Part shown: positions 17,224-25,913 of the stretch, one piece after another
How positions within the stretch are numbered: the stretch's first letter is position 1
Layout of the letters: each line of letters opens with the position of its first letter
Assembly (NCBI RefSeq): GCF_019823105.1
Contig: NZ_CP081958.1
Span: forward strand, 1,054,001-1,118,000
DNA length: 64,000 nt
From: Halobaculum magnesiiphilum
GTDB taxonomy: Archaea > Halobacteriota > Halobacteria > Halobacteriales > Haloferacaceae
Reading direction: 5' to 3'
Notes under the pieces: generated by a model
What the model saw: the letters and a program-made list of their open reading frames with translations, nothing else
Told to the model about the DNA's origin: nothing
Database searches by the model: none
Made by a program: the position numbers and the translations under genes

Positions 17224-18981
17224 TCACTCTCCTTGCTCGGCCGCCCACTCCGCGTCCGAGAGCGTCCGCTGGACGGCCTCCTCGCCGACGGCCGACGCGA
17301 GTTCCTCGAACCCCTGGCGGACGGCGCGGTCTGAGGCGTTGGCGACGAGCCGCGAGACGATGAACTCCGGCGTCGACTTGCCGACGACGCCGAAGCGGGG
17401 CTGGTAGTCGACGAGCAGGTCCAGGTCGCTCGTCAACCCCTCGGCGAAGATGCCGTCCACGCGGGCGGCCTCGGGCAGCGGCGACAGGTCGTCCGCGAGG
17501 TGGGTGACGTACACGCCGACGGCGCCGCGGTCGACCGTCAACTCGACGAGGCCGTTGAGCAGGTCGGCCGCGCGCCCGGGCTCGGTGATCGCCTCGAACT
17601 CGTCGACGAGCATCAGCGTCCGCCCCTCGCCGACCAGCGGCGGGACGACGGACTTCAGCGTCGATTCCAGCACCCCGGCGTTGAACGAGGCGTGCCGGCG
17701 GTGGAACACGACGGTGTCGAACCGGCCGACATGGGCGGCCTCGGCGGGGACGGGCAGCCCCATCGACGCGAGGACCACGACCTGACAGACGGTCTCCAGC
17801 AGCGTCGTCTTCCCGCCGGAGTTGGCCCCCGTGAGCACGGCGACGCGGTCACCGGCAGGTATCCCCGCGGCGGATGCCTCGCCCGCGAGGTCGTGGTCGC
17901 CGACACCGTAGGTCACCGGCTGCACCTCCCCCGAGAGGAAGAGGTTCCGGGCGTTCGTGACCGCGACGCCGTCGCCGGCGAGGGCCGGCCGCGAGAGGTC
18001 GTGTGCGACGGCGAAGCGGGCCAGCGAGAGGAGGAAGGCGATGTCGGAGACCGCGTCGACGATCGCCTCCACGTCCGCGGCGCCGTCGGCAACGTCCGCC
18101 TCCAGTTCGTCGCGGACCTCGGCGGCGCGCTCGTCGGCCTCCGCCGCTAACTCGTCGGCGAGGGTGCGGAGCGTGGAGCCGACGAAGTCCGCCGAGTCGA
18201 CCGCCTCCTCCGGGCCGGCGGACTCGATCCGGCCGCGGGTCAGCCCGGTCTCCTCGGCGACGTACTCGACGACGGCCGAGCGGAACGCGTCGGGGTCGCG
18301 CGCGCCCCGTTTGCGGACCGTCTCTACCACGTCGAACGCCGAGTCGGCGAGGTCGCGGGCGGCCGTCGAGCGCTCGCGCAGGCGGTCGAGCCGGTCGTCG
18401 GCGCCGGCGGCGACGCCGTCGTCGGTGAGCGCCGCGAGCGCGGCGGCGGCCTCCCGGAGGGCGTCCTCGTCTATCCCGTCGAGAGCCGCGAAGGTTCCCC
18501 CGCGAAGTCCCGCCTCCCGGAGCGCGAGCGCGCACTCGACGGCCGCGCGGTCGGTGCCGCCGGCCTCGTCGTAGTCGGCGAAAGCGTCGAGGACCGCATC
18601 CCGATCGCTCTCGCTCAGGTCCGCCCACGCGTCGCGGGCTTCGAGGACGTCGTCGAGGCGCTCCTCGCGGCGGTCGTCGCTCGTGAGCGGCGTGAGCACG
18701 CGCACGCGGTCGGCGGCGTGCTCGGTGACCGCGTAGCCGGCGGCGATGTCGAGCAGGTCGTCGTACACCTCGCGGGCGTCGCGGGTCCCGAAGAGATCCA
18801 TCGCCTCCTTCCCGTTCGCCCGCCGGAGCACCCGGGTCGCGCGGCCGCGGGTGACGCCCGCGTCGACGAGCGCGCGCACGTCCGCCGACTCGATGGCGTC
18901 GATCGCGGCCGACTCGCCGAGGGACTCGCGGAGCGTCTCGGCGGTCTTGGGCCCGACGCCCCAGTACTGTTCCAGTCGCAT
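17224..18981 (-). CDS. HhH-MutS family ATPase (MutS-related, no mismatch-recognition domain)
   Basis: A 585-residue protein. Residues 1-70 look like a helix-hairpin-helix DNA-binding unit (YWGVGPKTAETLRESLG, VDAGVTRGRATRVLRRANG). A long helical middle corresponds to the MutS lever/clamp. The C-terminal MutS domain V carries Walker A (GANSGGKTTLLE), the segment HASFNAGVLES, Walker B (LMLVDEFEAITEPG) and VYVTHLADDL. The mismatch-binding and connector domains are missing, as in MutS2/MutS5-like proteins, but no Smr domain is present. A role in recombination or DNA repair is inference. Confidence 0.85.
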   Translation of the reverse strand: MRLEQYWGVGPKTAETLRESLGESAAIDAIESADVRALVDAGVTRGRATRVLRRANGKEAMDLFGTRDAREVYDDLLDIAAGYAVTEHAADRVRVLTPLTSDDRREERLDDVLEARDAWADLSESDRDAVLDAFADYDEAGGTDRAAVECALALREAGLRGGTFAALDGIDEDALREAAAALAALTDDGVAAGADDRLDRLRERSTAARDLADSAFDVVETVRKRGARDPDAFRSAVVEYVAEETGLTRGRIESAGPEEAVDSADFVGSTLRTLADELAAEADERAAEVRDELEADVADGAADVEAIVDAVSDIAFLLSLARFAVAHDLSRPALAGDGVAVTNARNLFLSGEVQPVTYGVGDHDLAGEASAAGIPAGDRVAVLTGANSGGKTTLLETVCQVVVLASMGLPVPAEAAHVGRFDTVVFHRRHASFNAGVLESTLKSVVPPLVGEGRTLMLVDEFEAITEPGRAADLLNGLVELTVDRGAVGVYVTHLADDLSPLPEAARVDGIFAEGLTSDLDLLVDYQPRFGVVGKSTPEFIVSRLVANASDRAVRQGFEELASAVGEEAVQRTLSDAEWAAEQGE

Positions 18982-19038
18982 ACGGGTCCGTGTGGACGGA
19001 GGGGTGTAGACGGTACCGGTCGCGGCCGCCGGAACCGA

Positions 19039-19371
19039 TCACTCCGGCGACGGACCCGACGGCGATCCCTCGACCGCCCGCGGCGACGCCTCGTCGGATG
19101 ACGGGTTCCCGGACCCGCCGTCGTCGTCCTCGCCGCCTCCGGTTGTGTCATCGTCGGCGCCACCGTCATCGGCGGCCGTCGCCGCGAGACCGGTCGCGAG
19201 CGCGGTCACCGCGGCCTCGTGATCGCCCCGGTCGGCCCGCATCGACATCGGCGTGACCCCGTGTGACTCGTAGGCGTCGAGGGCGTCGTCCGGAAGGTCG
19301 CCGCGCGCGGAGAGGTAGCCGGCCGCCGTCCGGAGGAGCGTGTGGAGGTGAACCAGCTCGTTCTTCCGCAT
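19039..19371 (-). CDS. UPF0058 family protein with acidic low-complexity tail
   Basis: A 110-residue protein. The first 65 residues match UPF0058 (MRKNELVHLHTLLRTAAGYLSARG, MSMRADRGDHEAAVTALATGL). The rest is an Asp/Gly/Ser-rich disordered tail longer than usual for the family. A second UPF0058 protein lies at the right edge of the window. Its function is unknown. Confidence 0.8.
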   Translation of the reverse strand: MRKNELVHLHTLLRTAAGYLSARGDLPDDALDAYESHGVTPMSMRADRGDHEAAVTALATGLAATAADDGGADDDTTGGGEDDDGGSGNPSSDEASPRAVEGSPSGPSPE

Positions 19372-19480
19372 CCCCGGGGGCTACGCGTCGGGGGTGGGTA
19401 ATCCTGGCGACGAACACGTTCGATCCCCACGAGGACGGCGTTTACCAGCGATGTCTCCCGGCGCCGTCGCTGGCGGCTGG

Positions 19481-19532
19481 GACGGATCGTGCGTGGAGAC
19501 GGATCGTGGGTGGATCGTGAACGGTGTGTGGA
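19481..19532 (+). repeat. 17-bp tandem repeat, two clear units plus one degenerate
   Basis: GACGGATCGTGCGTGGA (19481-19497) is followed at once by the same 17 bases with one change (19498-19514), then by a degenerate third unit to 19532. It lies in the 229-bp gap between UPF0058 and the ribbon-helix-helix gene, downstream of the latter. Confidence 0.6.
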
Positions 19533-19600
19533 CGGGACGTGGCTGAAACGGCAGCAGACGACGAGAGAACGGCGCGCGGACGTGTGTGAGCCGAGGGAGA

Positions 19601-20005
19601 TCAGGCGCCGGAGCTCGACCCGTTGTCGGCGCGGTCGCGGTAGACGCGAAGCAGCTCCTCGAGGATCATCCCCGAGCGGTCGGTGGTCTCGTAGTTCTCG
19701 TCGATGAACTGCTCGGCCTCCGCGAAGTCGTTGCGCAGCCCGAGCTGGCGGACGGTGATGACCGCGTTGAGGAAGTCGCGGCCGCCGTCGGCACCCAACA
19801 GTACGGGCTCCTCCTGGAGGTCCAACTCGTCGCGGATCTCGCCGTAGTTGAACGTCTCGGGCTCCCACTCGTCGCTGACGAGCGCGAGCACGTACTCCGC
19901 GGAGAATCGATAGAACTCGGACTTGCTCTCGAAAACGCCGTCGTCGACGAGCGCGTCGATCTCGTCGACGACCTTGTCTGGGTACCGTACGGTGTCCTTA
20001 GCCAT
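19601..20005 (-). CDS. Ribbon-helix-helix (CopG-type) transcriptional regulator
   Basis: A 134-residue protein with an N-terminal RHH domain (MAKDTVRYPDKVVDEIDALVDDGVF, then ESKSEFYRFSAEYVL) and a C-terminal helical part of about 80 residues ending in a Ser-rich tail. The frame extends upstream with an ATG at 20044. I prefer the ATG at 20005: on the minus strand AAGGAGGAA, a strong Shine-Dalgarno, precedes it by about 6 nt, and a TATATGG-type box lies further upstream. The 13 extra residues would be leader sequence. Confidence 0.8.
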   Translation of the reverse strand: MAKDTVRYPDKVVDEIDALVDDGVFESKSEFYRFSAEYVLALVSDEWEPETFNYGEIRDELDLQEEPVLLGADGGRDFLNAVITVRQLGLRNDFAEAEQFIDENYETTDRSGMILEELLRVYRDRADNGSSSGA

Positions 20006-20006
20006 T

Positions 20007-20023
20007 CCGAGTTCCTCCTTCGT
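20007..20023 (-). promoter_or_regulatory. Shine-Dalgarno sequence deciding the RHH regulator start
   Basis: Read on the minus strand, AAGGAGGAACTCGG immediately precedes the ATG at 20005. Most genes in this window are leaderless, so an SD-led gene stands out. The TATA candidate (CTATATGG) lies near 20042-20052 on the same strand. Confidence 0.6.
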
Positions 20024-20198
20024 GAAGTGCTTATACCGAACCATATAGAGTCTTTTGGTCACCTGACAGACCCGAACCGGAAAACGGCACGGAGAGCCCC
20101 TCTCGAACACGAATCTTGGATTCGATACGCGGGGACGACATTCGTATCCCCGGATCGGAACCGCACCGTTCACTTCCCCGCTACCCGAACGGCGGCGC

Positions 20199-21605
20199 GT
20201 GCAGCGCCCGTCGCTCGACGCCGTCCGCGGGTTCGACCGCGCCGTCTACGTCGTCGCCTTCGGACAGCTCATCAACGTCTTCGGCGGCGGGCTCGTCTAC
20301 CCGTTCGCGACGGTCCACTTCCACCTGCAGGTCGGGATCGCGCTGTCGGTCGTCGGCCTCGGGCTCGGCGCAAAGAGCGTCACGACCGCCGCGGGGACGG
20401 CCGTCGGCGGGTTCCTCGCGGACGTGGTCGGTCGCAAGCCCGTGATGGTCGCCTCGATGGCGCTCTCGGCGGTCGCGCTCGCTGCGTTCGCGTTCGTGCC
20501 CGATATCGCCGGCGCCGTTCCGGCGGCGGTCCCCGCCGCGACGGGCGTCTCGGCGCTCGGCGTCGCGTTCGTCGGCGTCTGCGTCGCGTCCGGGTTCGTC
20601 CGCGGGCTCTACACGCCCGCGAGCCACGCAATGACCGCCGATCTCACCGAGGCCGCCGAGCGCGACCGCGGATACGCCCTCCTCAAGGTCGCGAACAACG
20701 TCGGCTTCGGCGCCGGCTTCGTCGTCGGGGGCGTCCTCTACTCGGTGGCGTCGGTCGCCGTCTTCGTCGCCGACGGCGCCACCTCGGCGGTCGTCGCGCT
20801 CGTCATCCTCCTGTTCGTCCCGCGCGTCGCCGGCGACGACGCCGGGAGCGACATCGCCGCCGACGCGGACGACGGCGCCGCTGAGGGCGACACCGGAGGC
20901 GGCGGCGACGGCGCGCTCGCGGCGTGGTGGCGCGCGGCCACCCGACCGCGAGTGCTCGCGCTGGCCGGCGTCAACGTCGGCTTCGCGGTCATGTACGCGC
21001 AGATGCAGACGACCGTCCCGATCGTCGCCAAGGAGGGATTGGGCCTGACGGCCGCCCAACTCGGCACGCTGTACGTCGTGAACCCCCTCACCATCGTCCT
21101 CCTGCAGATCCCGCTCGTCGACGCCGTCGGCGGGTGGCGTCGCACGCGGGGGCTCGCCGTCTCGGCGTGCTTCTGGGCGGTCGCGATGCTCGCGGCGTGG
21201 GGTGCCGACCTCGCCCGCGTCCCCGAGGGCACGGGCCTCGCCGTCCCGGCGGTACTGCTCGGCGTCGCGCTCGTCGGCGGACACCTCTTCCTCCGGACGG
21301 TCGGGGAGATCCTCCACTCGCCGCTGGCGTCCGCGCTGATGTCGGATCTCGGGACCGCGGCCGAGCGCGGAACGCAGCTGTCGATGCTCGAAGTCGCCAA
21401 GCGGCTCGGCATCGGACTGGGGTCGTTCGCCGGCGGGCTGTTCTTCGATTACGGGCTCTCGGGGCTGCTGTGGCCGACGCTGGTCGCGGTGTGCGGGCTC
21501 GTCGTCGCGGCGCTGCTGTGGCTGGAGCGGTCCGTGACGCCGGTCGAGAACGGCGCCGTCGGCGACGCGACGGAGGCGGTCGCCGAGCCCGCAGTCGACG
21601 ACTGA
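20199..21605 (+). CDS. Major facilitator superfamily transporter
   Basis: A 468-residue membrane protein with about 12 transmembrane helices in two halves, joined by an acidic loop at about 205-245 (DDAGSDIAADADDGAAEGD). The MFS signature GGFLADVVGRKPVMVASM follows helix 2. It starts with GTG. It resembles drug/metabolite exporters (DHA1-type), but the substrate is unknown. It is upstream of rnp4 with a short gap. Confidence 0.85.
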   Translation: MQRPSLDAVRGFDRAVYVVAFGQLINVFGGGLVYPFATVHFHLQVGIALSVVGLGLGAKSVTTAAGTAVGGFLADVVGRKPVMVASMALSAVALAAFAFVPDIAGAVPAAVPAATGVSALGVAFVGVCVASGFVRGLYTPASHAMTADLTEAAERDRGYALLKVANNVGFGAGFVVGGVLYSVASVAVFVADGATSAVVALVILLFVPRVAGDDAGSDIAADADDGAAEGDTGGGGDGALAAWWRAATRPRVLALAGVNVGFAVMYAQMQTTVPIVAKEGLGLTAAQLGTLYVVNPLTIVLLQIPLVDAVGGWRRTRGLAVSACFWAVAMLAAWGADLARVPEGTGLAVPAVLLGVALVGGHLFLRTVGEILHSPLASALMSDLGTAAERGTQLSMLEVAKRLGIGLGSFAGGLFFDYGLSGLLWPTLVAVCGLVVAALLWLERSVTPVENGAVGDATEAVAEPAVDD

Positions 21606-21664
21606 GGCGGACACACCCGAAACCGCTATCCGCCGCCGTCGACGACGATCCGTCGACGCATCCG

Positions 21665-21955
21665 ATGAACGACGCACGGATCGCCGAGGAGCGGATCGAC
21701 CGCCTCGCCGACTTCGCCCGGGAGCTGGCCCGCGCCGGCGACGACGAGCGCGCCCGCGAGGCCGTCAGGCTCGCGAGGCGGATCGCCGAGCGGCACCGCT
21801 GCGGGCTCCCCCGGCGGTTCGACCGGTTCACCTGCGACGCGTGCGATTCGTACCTCCTCCCCGGCCGCACCGCGCGCGTCAGGCTACAGGAGGGAAGTCA
21901 CGTCGTGATCCGCTGTGACTGCGGCGCGACCGAACGCTACCCGTACCGGGGGTGA
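21665..21955 (+). CDS. rnp4: RNase P protein component 4 (Rpr2/Rpp21)
   Basis: A 96-residue zinc-binding subunit of archaeal RNase P, which trims tRNA 5' ends. The N-terminal helices (IAEERIDRLADFARELAR, VRLARRIAERHRCGLPRRF) are followed by a zinc ribbon with ligands RCGLP, FTCDACDSYLLPG and IRCDCGATERY. Its length is typical. It is followed by yhbY and mscS in the same direction. Confidence 0.93.
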   Translation: MNDARIAEERIDRLADFARELARAGDDERAREAVRLARRIAERHRCGLPRRFDRFTCDACDSYLLPGRTARVRLQEGSHVVIRCDCGATERYPYRG

Positions 21956-22060
21956 CGGGCGCCGACCCGGGGACGCCGCGAGGGCCGGGCGCCGGCGCCG
22001 GATCCGGGCGGCAACGACGCGAACGGGAACCTTCAAACGGCTTCCACGGGTAGCGAGCCC

Positions 22061-22309
22061 ATGACCGATCAGGACCTACGCAAGCAGGCTCACGACCTCG
22101 ACGTGACCGTCTGGGTCGGGAAGAAGGGCGTCTCGGCGGTCGTCGACGAGCTCGACGACCAACTGAAAGATCGCGAGCTCGTGAAGGTGAAGTTCCACCG
22201 CTCGGCGCAGGCGGGCACCGACGTGGACGAACTCGCCGCCGACCTGGCCGAGCGGGTGTCGGCCGACCTGATCGAGACGCGCGGTCACACCGCCGTGTTG
22301 CATCGATGA
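22061..22309 (+). CDS. YhbY-type CRM domain RNA-binding protein
   Basis: An 82-residue protein made of one CRM domain. It has the family's WVGKKGVS loop (here VTVWVGKKGVSAVVDELDDQL), KDRELVKVKFHRS and GHTAVLHR. Bacterial YhbY associates with pre-50S ribosomes. It lies after an RNase P subunit gene, a recurrent archaeal pairing of RNA-processing genes. The last four bases (ATGA) overlap the next start. Confidence 0.9.
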   Translation: MTDQDLRKQAHDLDVTVWVGKKGVSAVVDELDDQLKDRELVKVKFHRSAQAGTDVDELAADLAERVSADLIETRGHTAVLHR

Positions 22310-23256
22310 CGTTCGGAAGCGCACCCGGCGTTCCGATCCCCGTCCTCCAGACCGGCGGCGAGACGGGCAACCCCGCGACGTTCGTCGCCGACCTGTTGGA
22401 GGGGGCCGGCGTCCCCGGGACGTTCGCGGATCCCGCGGGCGCGGCGATCACGTTCCTCGTCGTGCTGGCGGCGTTCGTGGTGGCCGGCCGGGTACTGATC
22501 GTCCCGCTGGTGAGCCGACTCCTCGACTCCCAGGGGCTCGAAACCCACGCGAAGCGGCCGCTGGAGAAACTGACCACCGTGATCGTGGTCTTCGTCGGCA
22601 TCGCCGTCGCGTTCGGGTTCGCCGGCTACGGCGACTTCCTGCAGTCGCTGGCGACGATCGCCGCCGCGGCGACGCTCGCCATCGGCTTCGCGATGCAGGA
22701 CGTGATCAAGAACTTCGTCGCCGGGATCTTCATCTTCACCGACAAGCCGTTCCGCATCGGCGACTGGATCGAGTGGGACGGCCACTCCGGGGTCGTCGAG
22801 GACATCTCCTTCCGGGTGACCCGGGTGCGGACCTTCGACAACGAGCTGCTGACGGTCCCCAACTCGCAGCTCACCGACGACGTCATCAAGAACCCCGTCG
22901 CGAAGGACACCCTCCGCCTGCAGTTCCTCTTCGGCATCGGCTACGACGACGACATCGAACACGCGACCGAGATCATCGTCGAGGAGGCCGAGCGCCACCC
23001 CGAGATCCTCGGCGACCCGGCGCCGTCGGTGCGCCTGACGGAGCTGGCCGACAGCTACGTCGGGCTCAAGAGCCGCATCTGGATCGAGAACCCCTCGCGG
23101 GCGGACTGGGTGAAGATCCGCGGCGAGTACGTGCGGGACGTGAAGGAGCGATTCGACGAGGAAGGCATCGAGATCCCGTTCCCGCAGCGGGACCTCTCGG
23201 GCGGCGTGGAACTGAACACGCCCGCGGAAGGGAGCGCGGTGCCCGGCGACGACTGA
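22306..23256 (+). CDS. MscS-family mechanosensitive ion channel
   Basis: A 316-residue channel protein. Three transmembrane segments (about 45-68, 85-105, 110-135) end in the pore helix TIAAAATLAIGFAMQDVIKNFVAGIFIF. The soluble part begins with the beta domain (DKPFRIGDWIEWDGHSGVVEDISFRVTRV, TVPNS). Such channels open under hypo-osmotic shock to release solutes, relevant to a salt-in halophile. The 4-bp ATGA overlap with yhbY indicates translational coupling. Confidence 0.93.
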   Translation: MTFGSAPGVPIPVLQTGGETGNPATFVADLLEGAGVPGTFADPAGAAITFLVVLAAFVVAGRVLIVPLVSRLLDSQGLETHAKRPLEKLTTVIVVFVGIAVAFGFAGYGDFLQSLATIAAAATLAIGFAMQDVIKNFVAGIFIFTDKPFRIGDWIEWDGHSGVVEDISFRVTRVRTFDNELLTVPNSQLTDDVIKNPVAKDTLRLQFLFGIGYDDDIEHATEIIVEEAERHPEILGDPAPSVRLTELADSYVGLKSRIWIENPSRADWVKIRGEYVRDVKERFDEEGIEIPFPQRDLSGGVELNTPAEGSAVPGDD

Positions 23257-23281
23257 GGCGAGCCGACGGAGTCGACTCGGG

Positions 23282-23350
23282 CGGTCGGCGGAGCGGTTCT
23301 GTGCCGGTCCGCCCACGAACACAGCGTCGCCGAGCGGAGCGAGGCGACGG
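23282..23350. repeat. Copy of the intergenic hairpin repeat
   Basis: About 69 bases between two convergent genes. GGCGGAGCGG pairs with CCGGTCCGCC (one mismatch) around a 7-nt loop. Then come CCCACGAACACAG and a second stem, CGTCGCC paired with GGCGACG. The order and sequence match the copies at 46.3-46.5 kb, with the two stems reversed. Confidence 0.7.
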
Positions 23351-23415
23351 GTAACGGCGGAGTGAAGCGAATCGAGGCGAAGCGAAGGCCCGGATTCGGT
23401 CGTTCGATTCGCGCG

Positions 23416-24561
23416 TTACTCGTCGAGGACCTGCCGTGCGATCGTGTTACGCAGGATCTCGCTGGTGCCCTCGTAGATCTCGTTGAGCTTCGCGTCGCGG
23501 TAGTAGCGCTCGACGGGGAAGTCCTTCGTGTAGCCGTAGCCGCCGTGGATCTGGATCGCCTCGTTGGCGACCTCGCGGCTGATCTCGCTGGCGTACAGCT
23601 TCGCCTGCGCGGCCTCCTTGATGAACGGCTCGCCCTTGATCTTCAGGTCCGCCGCCTTGTGCATCAGCAGCTCCGCGGCCTGCAGCTTCGTGTCCATGTC
23701 GGCGATCTTGTGCTGGATCGCCTGGAACTGCGAGATCGGGCCGCCGAACTGGTCGCGCTCGGTCGCGTACTCGGCGGCCTCCTCCAGCGCCGCGCGGGCG
23801 ATGCCGACGCCGCGGGCGGCGATGGTGATCCGGCCGCCGTTGAGCGTCTTGAGCGCCTGCACGAAGCCGTCGCCCTCCTCGCCGAGCAGGCGATCCTCTG
23901 GGAGGAACATGTCGTCGAAGCGGAGCTCCGCGGTGGGACAGCCCTTGTCGCCGAGCTTGTGCTCGGTCCCCTCGACGATGAAGCCGTCGTCCTCCTCGGG
24001 GCGCACGACGAACGAGGAGATGCCCTTATTCCCGGCGTCGGGGTCGGTCTTCGCGAACAGCGTCACCGTGTCGGCGACCGAGCCGTTCGAGATCCACAGC
24101 TTCCCGCCGTTGACGACGTAGCCGTCGCCGTCCTTCTTCGCCGTGGTCTCCATCGCGGGCACGTCCGACCCGGCGCCGGCCTCCGAGAGCGCGAACGCGC
24201 CGATGTCCTCGCCCTCCGCCAGCGGGGTGAGGTACTCCCGCTTCTGGTCCTCGTCGCCGAAGGCATACAGCATGTTGCCCGCCAGCGAGATGTGCGCCGC
24301 CACGACGGTGCCGAGGCCGCCGGAGCCGCGCGCGATCTCCGAGAGCCCGAGCGCGTAGCTGTGGTAATCGAGGCCGGCGCCGCCGTACTCCTCGGGGAAC
24401 GGCATGCCCATCAGCCCCAACTCGGCCATCTGATCGACGATGTCGCGGGGGAACTCGTCCTCCTCGTCGATCTCGGCGGCGCGCGGCTTGATCTCCTCGT
24501 CGACGAACTCCGCGACCATGTCGCGGATCTGTCGTTGCTCGGTTGTCAGCGCGAAGTCCAT
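23416..24561 (-). CDS. Acyl-CoA dehydrogenase
   Basis: A 381-residue FAD enzyme catalysing alpha,beta-desaturation of acyl-CoA. Family landmarks are FALSEAGAGSDVPAM (signature 1), LWISNGSVADTVTLFAKT, QFGGPISQFQAIQHKIADM (signature 2), IHGGYGYTKDFPVERYYRDAK and the catalytic-base region LNEIYEGTSEI with the typical Glu. Chain-length specificity is not predictable. The gene is alone; electron-transfer flavoprotein genes are not nearby. Confidence 0.95.
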   Translation of the reverse strand: MDFALTTEQRQIRDMVAEFVDEEIKPRAAEIDEEDEFPRDIVDQMAELGLMGMPFPEEYGGAGLDYHSYALGLSEIARGSGGLGTVVAAHISLAGNMLYAFGDEDQKREYLTPLAEGEDIGAFALSEAGAGSDVPAMETTAKKDGDGYVVNGGKLWISNGSVADTVTLFAKTDPDAGNKGISSFVVRPEEDDGFIVEGTEHKLGDKGCPTAELRFDDMFLPEDRLLGEEGDGFVQALKTLNGGRITIAARGVGIARAALEEAAEYATERDQFGGPISQFQAIQHKIADMDTKLQAAELLMHKAADLKIKGEPFIKEAAQAKLYASEISREVANEAIQIHGGYGYTKDFPVERYYRDAKLNEIYEGTSEILRNTIARQVLDE

Positions 24562-24687
24562 GGTCGTTCCTGTGAGTTACGCGGCTTCAATCTTTGCAGT
24601 GTCGACGGCGGCGCCGGGATCGGTGCAGCGAGGCGGCCGCTCGGACCGGCCGATCCCGTGACAGGATGGCGACACGCACCACACAGT

Positions 24688-24698
24688 ACTTTTTAACC
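24688..24698 (+). promoter_or_regulatory. TATA box of the squalene/phytoene synthase gene
   Basis: ACTTTTTAACC is centred about 31 nt before the ATG at 24725. It is one of the strongest TATA-like sequences in the window. Confidence 0.6.
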
Positions 24699-24724
24699 CT
24701 CCTGCCATAAGCCAGTGCAACTGA

Positions 24725-25804
24725 ATGCCCGACGCCGACCGCCCCGCCGCGACCCACCCCGACGCCGACCTCGCGTGGTGCCACGAGGCCGTCCAGGGTG
24801 TCTCGCGCACCTTCGCGCTGACTGTCGACACCCTCGACGAGCCGATGTCGTCGTACATCTGCCTCGGCTATCTCGTCTGCCGGATCGCCGACACCGTCGA
24901 GGACGCCGACCACATCGCCCCCGACCAACAGGCCGCCCTCCTCCGGGAGTTCGACGCCGCCCTCGACCCCGACGACGAGACTGACGCCGCGGACTTCCGC
25001 GCGTCGGTCGACCCGCACCTCCCGCCCGCGGACGACCGCTCGGCCGACTGGGAGGTCGTCGCCGAGGTGGAGCGCGTGTTCGCCACCTTCGAGGACCTCC
25101 CGCCGGAGGTGCGCCGCGCGGTCGTCCCGCCCGCCCGGGAGATGGCGACCGGAATGGCCGACTTCGTCGAGCGCTACGCCGACGAGGGCGGCCTCCGGAT
25201 CGAGACCCGCGGGGAACTGGAGGAGTACTGCTACTACGTCGCCGGCACCGTCGGCACCCTCATCACGAACCTCGTCACGACGCTGGGCACCGTCGACGAC
25301 GAGCGCACCGAGCGCCTGTACGAGGTCGCCGAGGAGTTCGGCCTCCTACTCCAACTGGTCAACGTCGCCAAGGACGTGCACGACGACTACACCGAGGAGA
25401 ACAACGTCTACCTCCCGGCGGAGTGGCTCGACGAGGAGGGGGTCCCCCAGGAGGAGGTCGTCGCGCCCGAGCACCGCGAGGGCACCGCCAGCGTCGTCTC
25501 GCGCACGGCGGGGTACGCGCGCGGCTTCCTCGACGGCGCGCAGACGTACCTCGAACACGTCCCGCTGGTCGAGGGCAACACCCTCGCGGCGTGGACCATC
25601 CCGTACCTGCTGGCGGTCGGGACGCTGCGCGAACTGTCGAAGCACCCCGAGCGCGCGGTAACGGGCGAGGGCGTGAAGGTGAGCAGGGAGGAGGTGTTCG
25701 CGGTCGTCACCGCGGCCCACGAGCACGGCCGCGACGCGCTGCCGCGGCTTCGGGAGTCGATCGCCACGCAGCCGTTCCACACGGCGCCGTCGGCGGCTGA
25801 TTGA
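24725..25804 (+). CDS. Squalene/phytoene synthase family protein (probable squalene synthase)
   Basis: A 359-residue head-to-head prenyl synthase. The two Asp-rich motifs are ADTVED (about residues 58-63) and NVAKDVHDDYTEENNVYLP (about 218-236). SRTFALTVDTLDEPMSSYICLGYLVCR resembles squalene synthases more than CrtB. Squalene and its derivatives are major haloarchaeal membrane lipids. CrtB-type phytoene synthase is the alternative. No carotenoid genes are adjacent. Confidence 0.85.
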   Translation: MPDADRPAATHPDADLAWCHEAVQGVSRTFALTVDTLDEPMSSYICLGYLVCRIADTVEDADHIAPDQQAALLREFDAALDPDDETDAADFRASVDPHLPPADDRSADWEVVAEVERVFATFEDLPPEVRRAVVPPAREMATGMADFVERYADEGGLRIETRGELEEYCYYVAGTVGTLITNLVTTLGTVDDERTERLYEVAEEFGLLLQLVNVAKDVHDDYTEENNVYLPAEWLDEEGVPQEEVVAPEHREGTASVVSRTAGYARGFLDGAQTYLEHVPLVEGNTLAAWTIPYLLAVGTLRELSKHPERAVTGEGVKVSREEVFAVVTAAHEHGRDALPRLRESIATQPFHTAPSAAD

Positions 25805-25913
25805 GGAGGGGTTCTTCGTCCGCGGCGGCGCGTCGCCGTCTCAACGCAGATCGCGGTTTTGTGAACACCGATCTTCCAACAGTACCAAGAGGGATTGGCG
25901 TGAGGCCGCGAGC

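Noticed and set aside
19586-20884. A 432-codon plus-strand frame overlapping the RHH regulator and MFS gene
   Set aside because: It is antisense to the regulator and out of frame with the transporter; the second half is almost all arginine.
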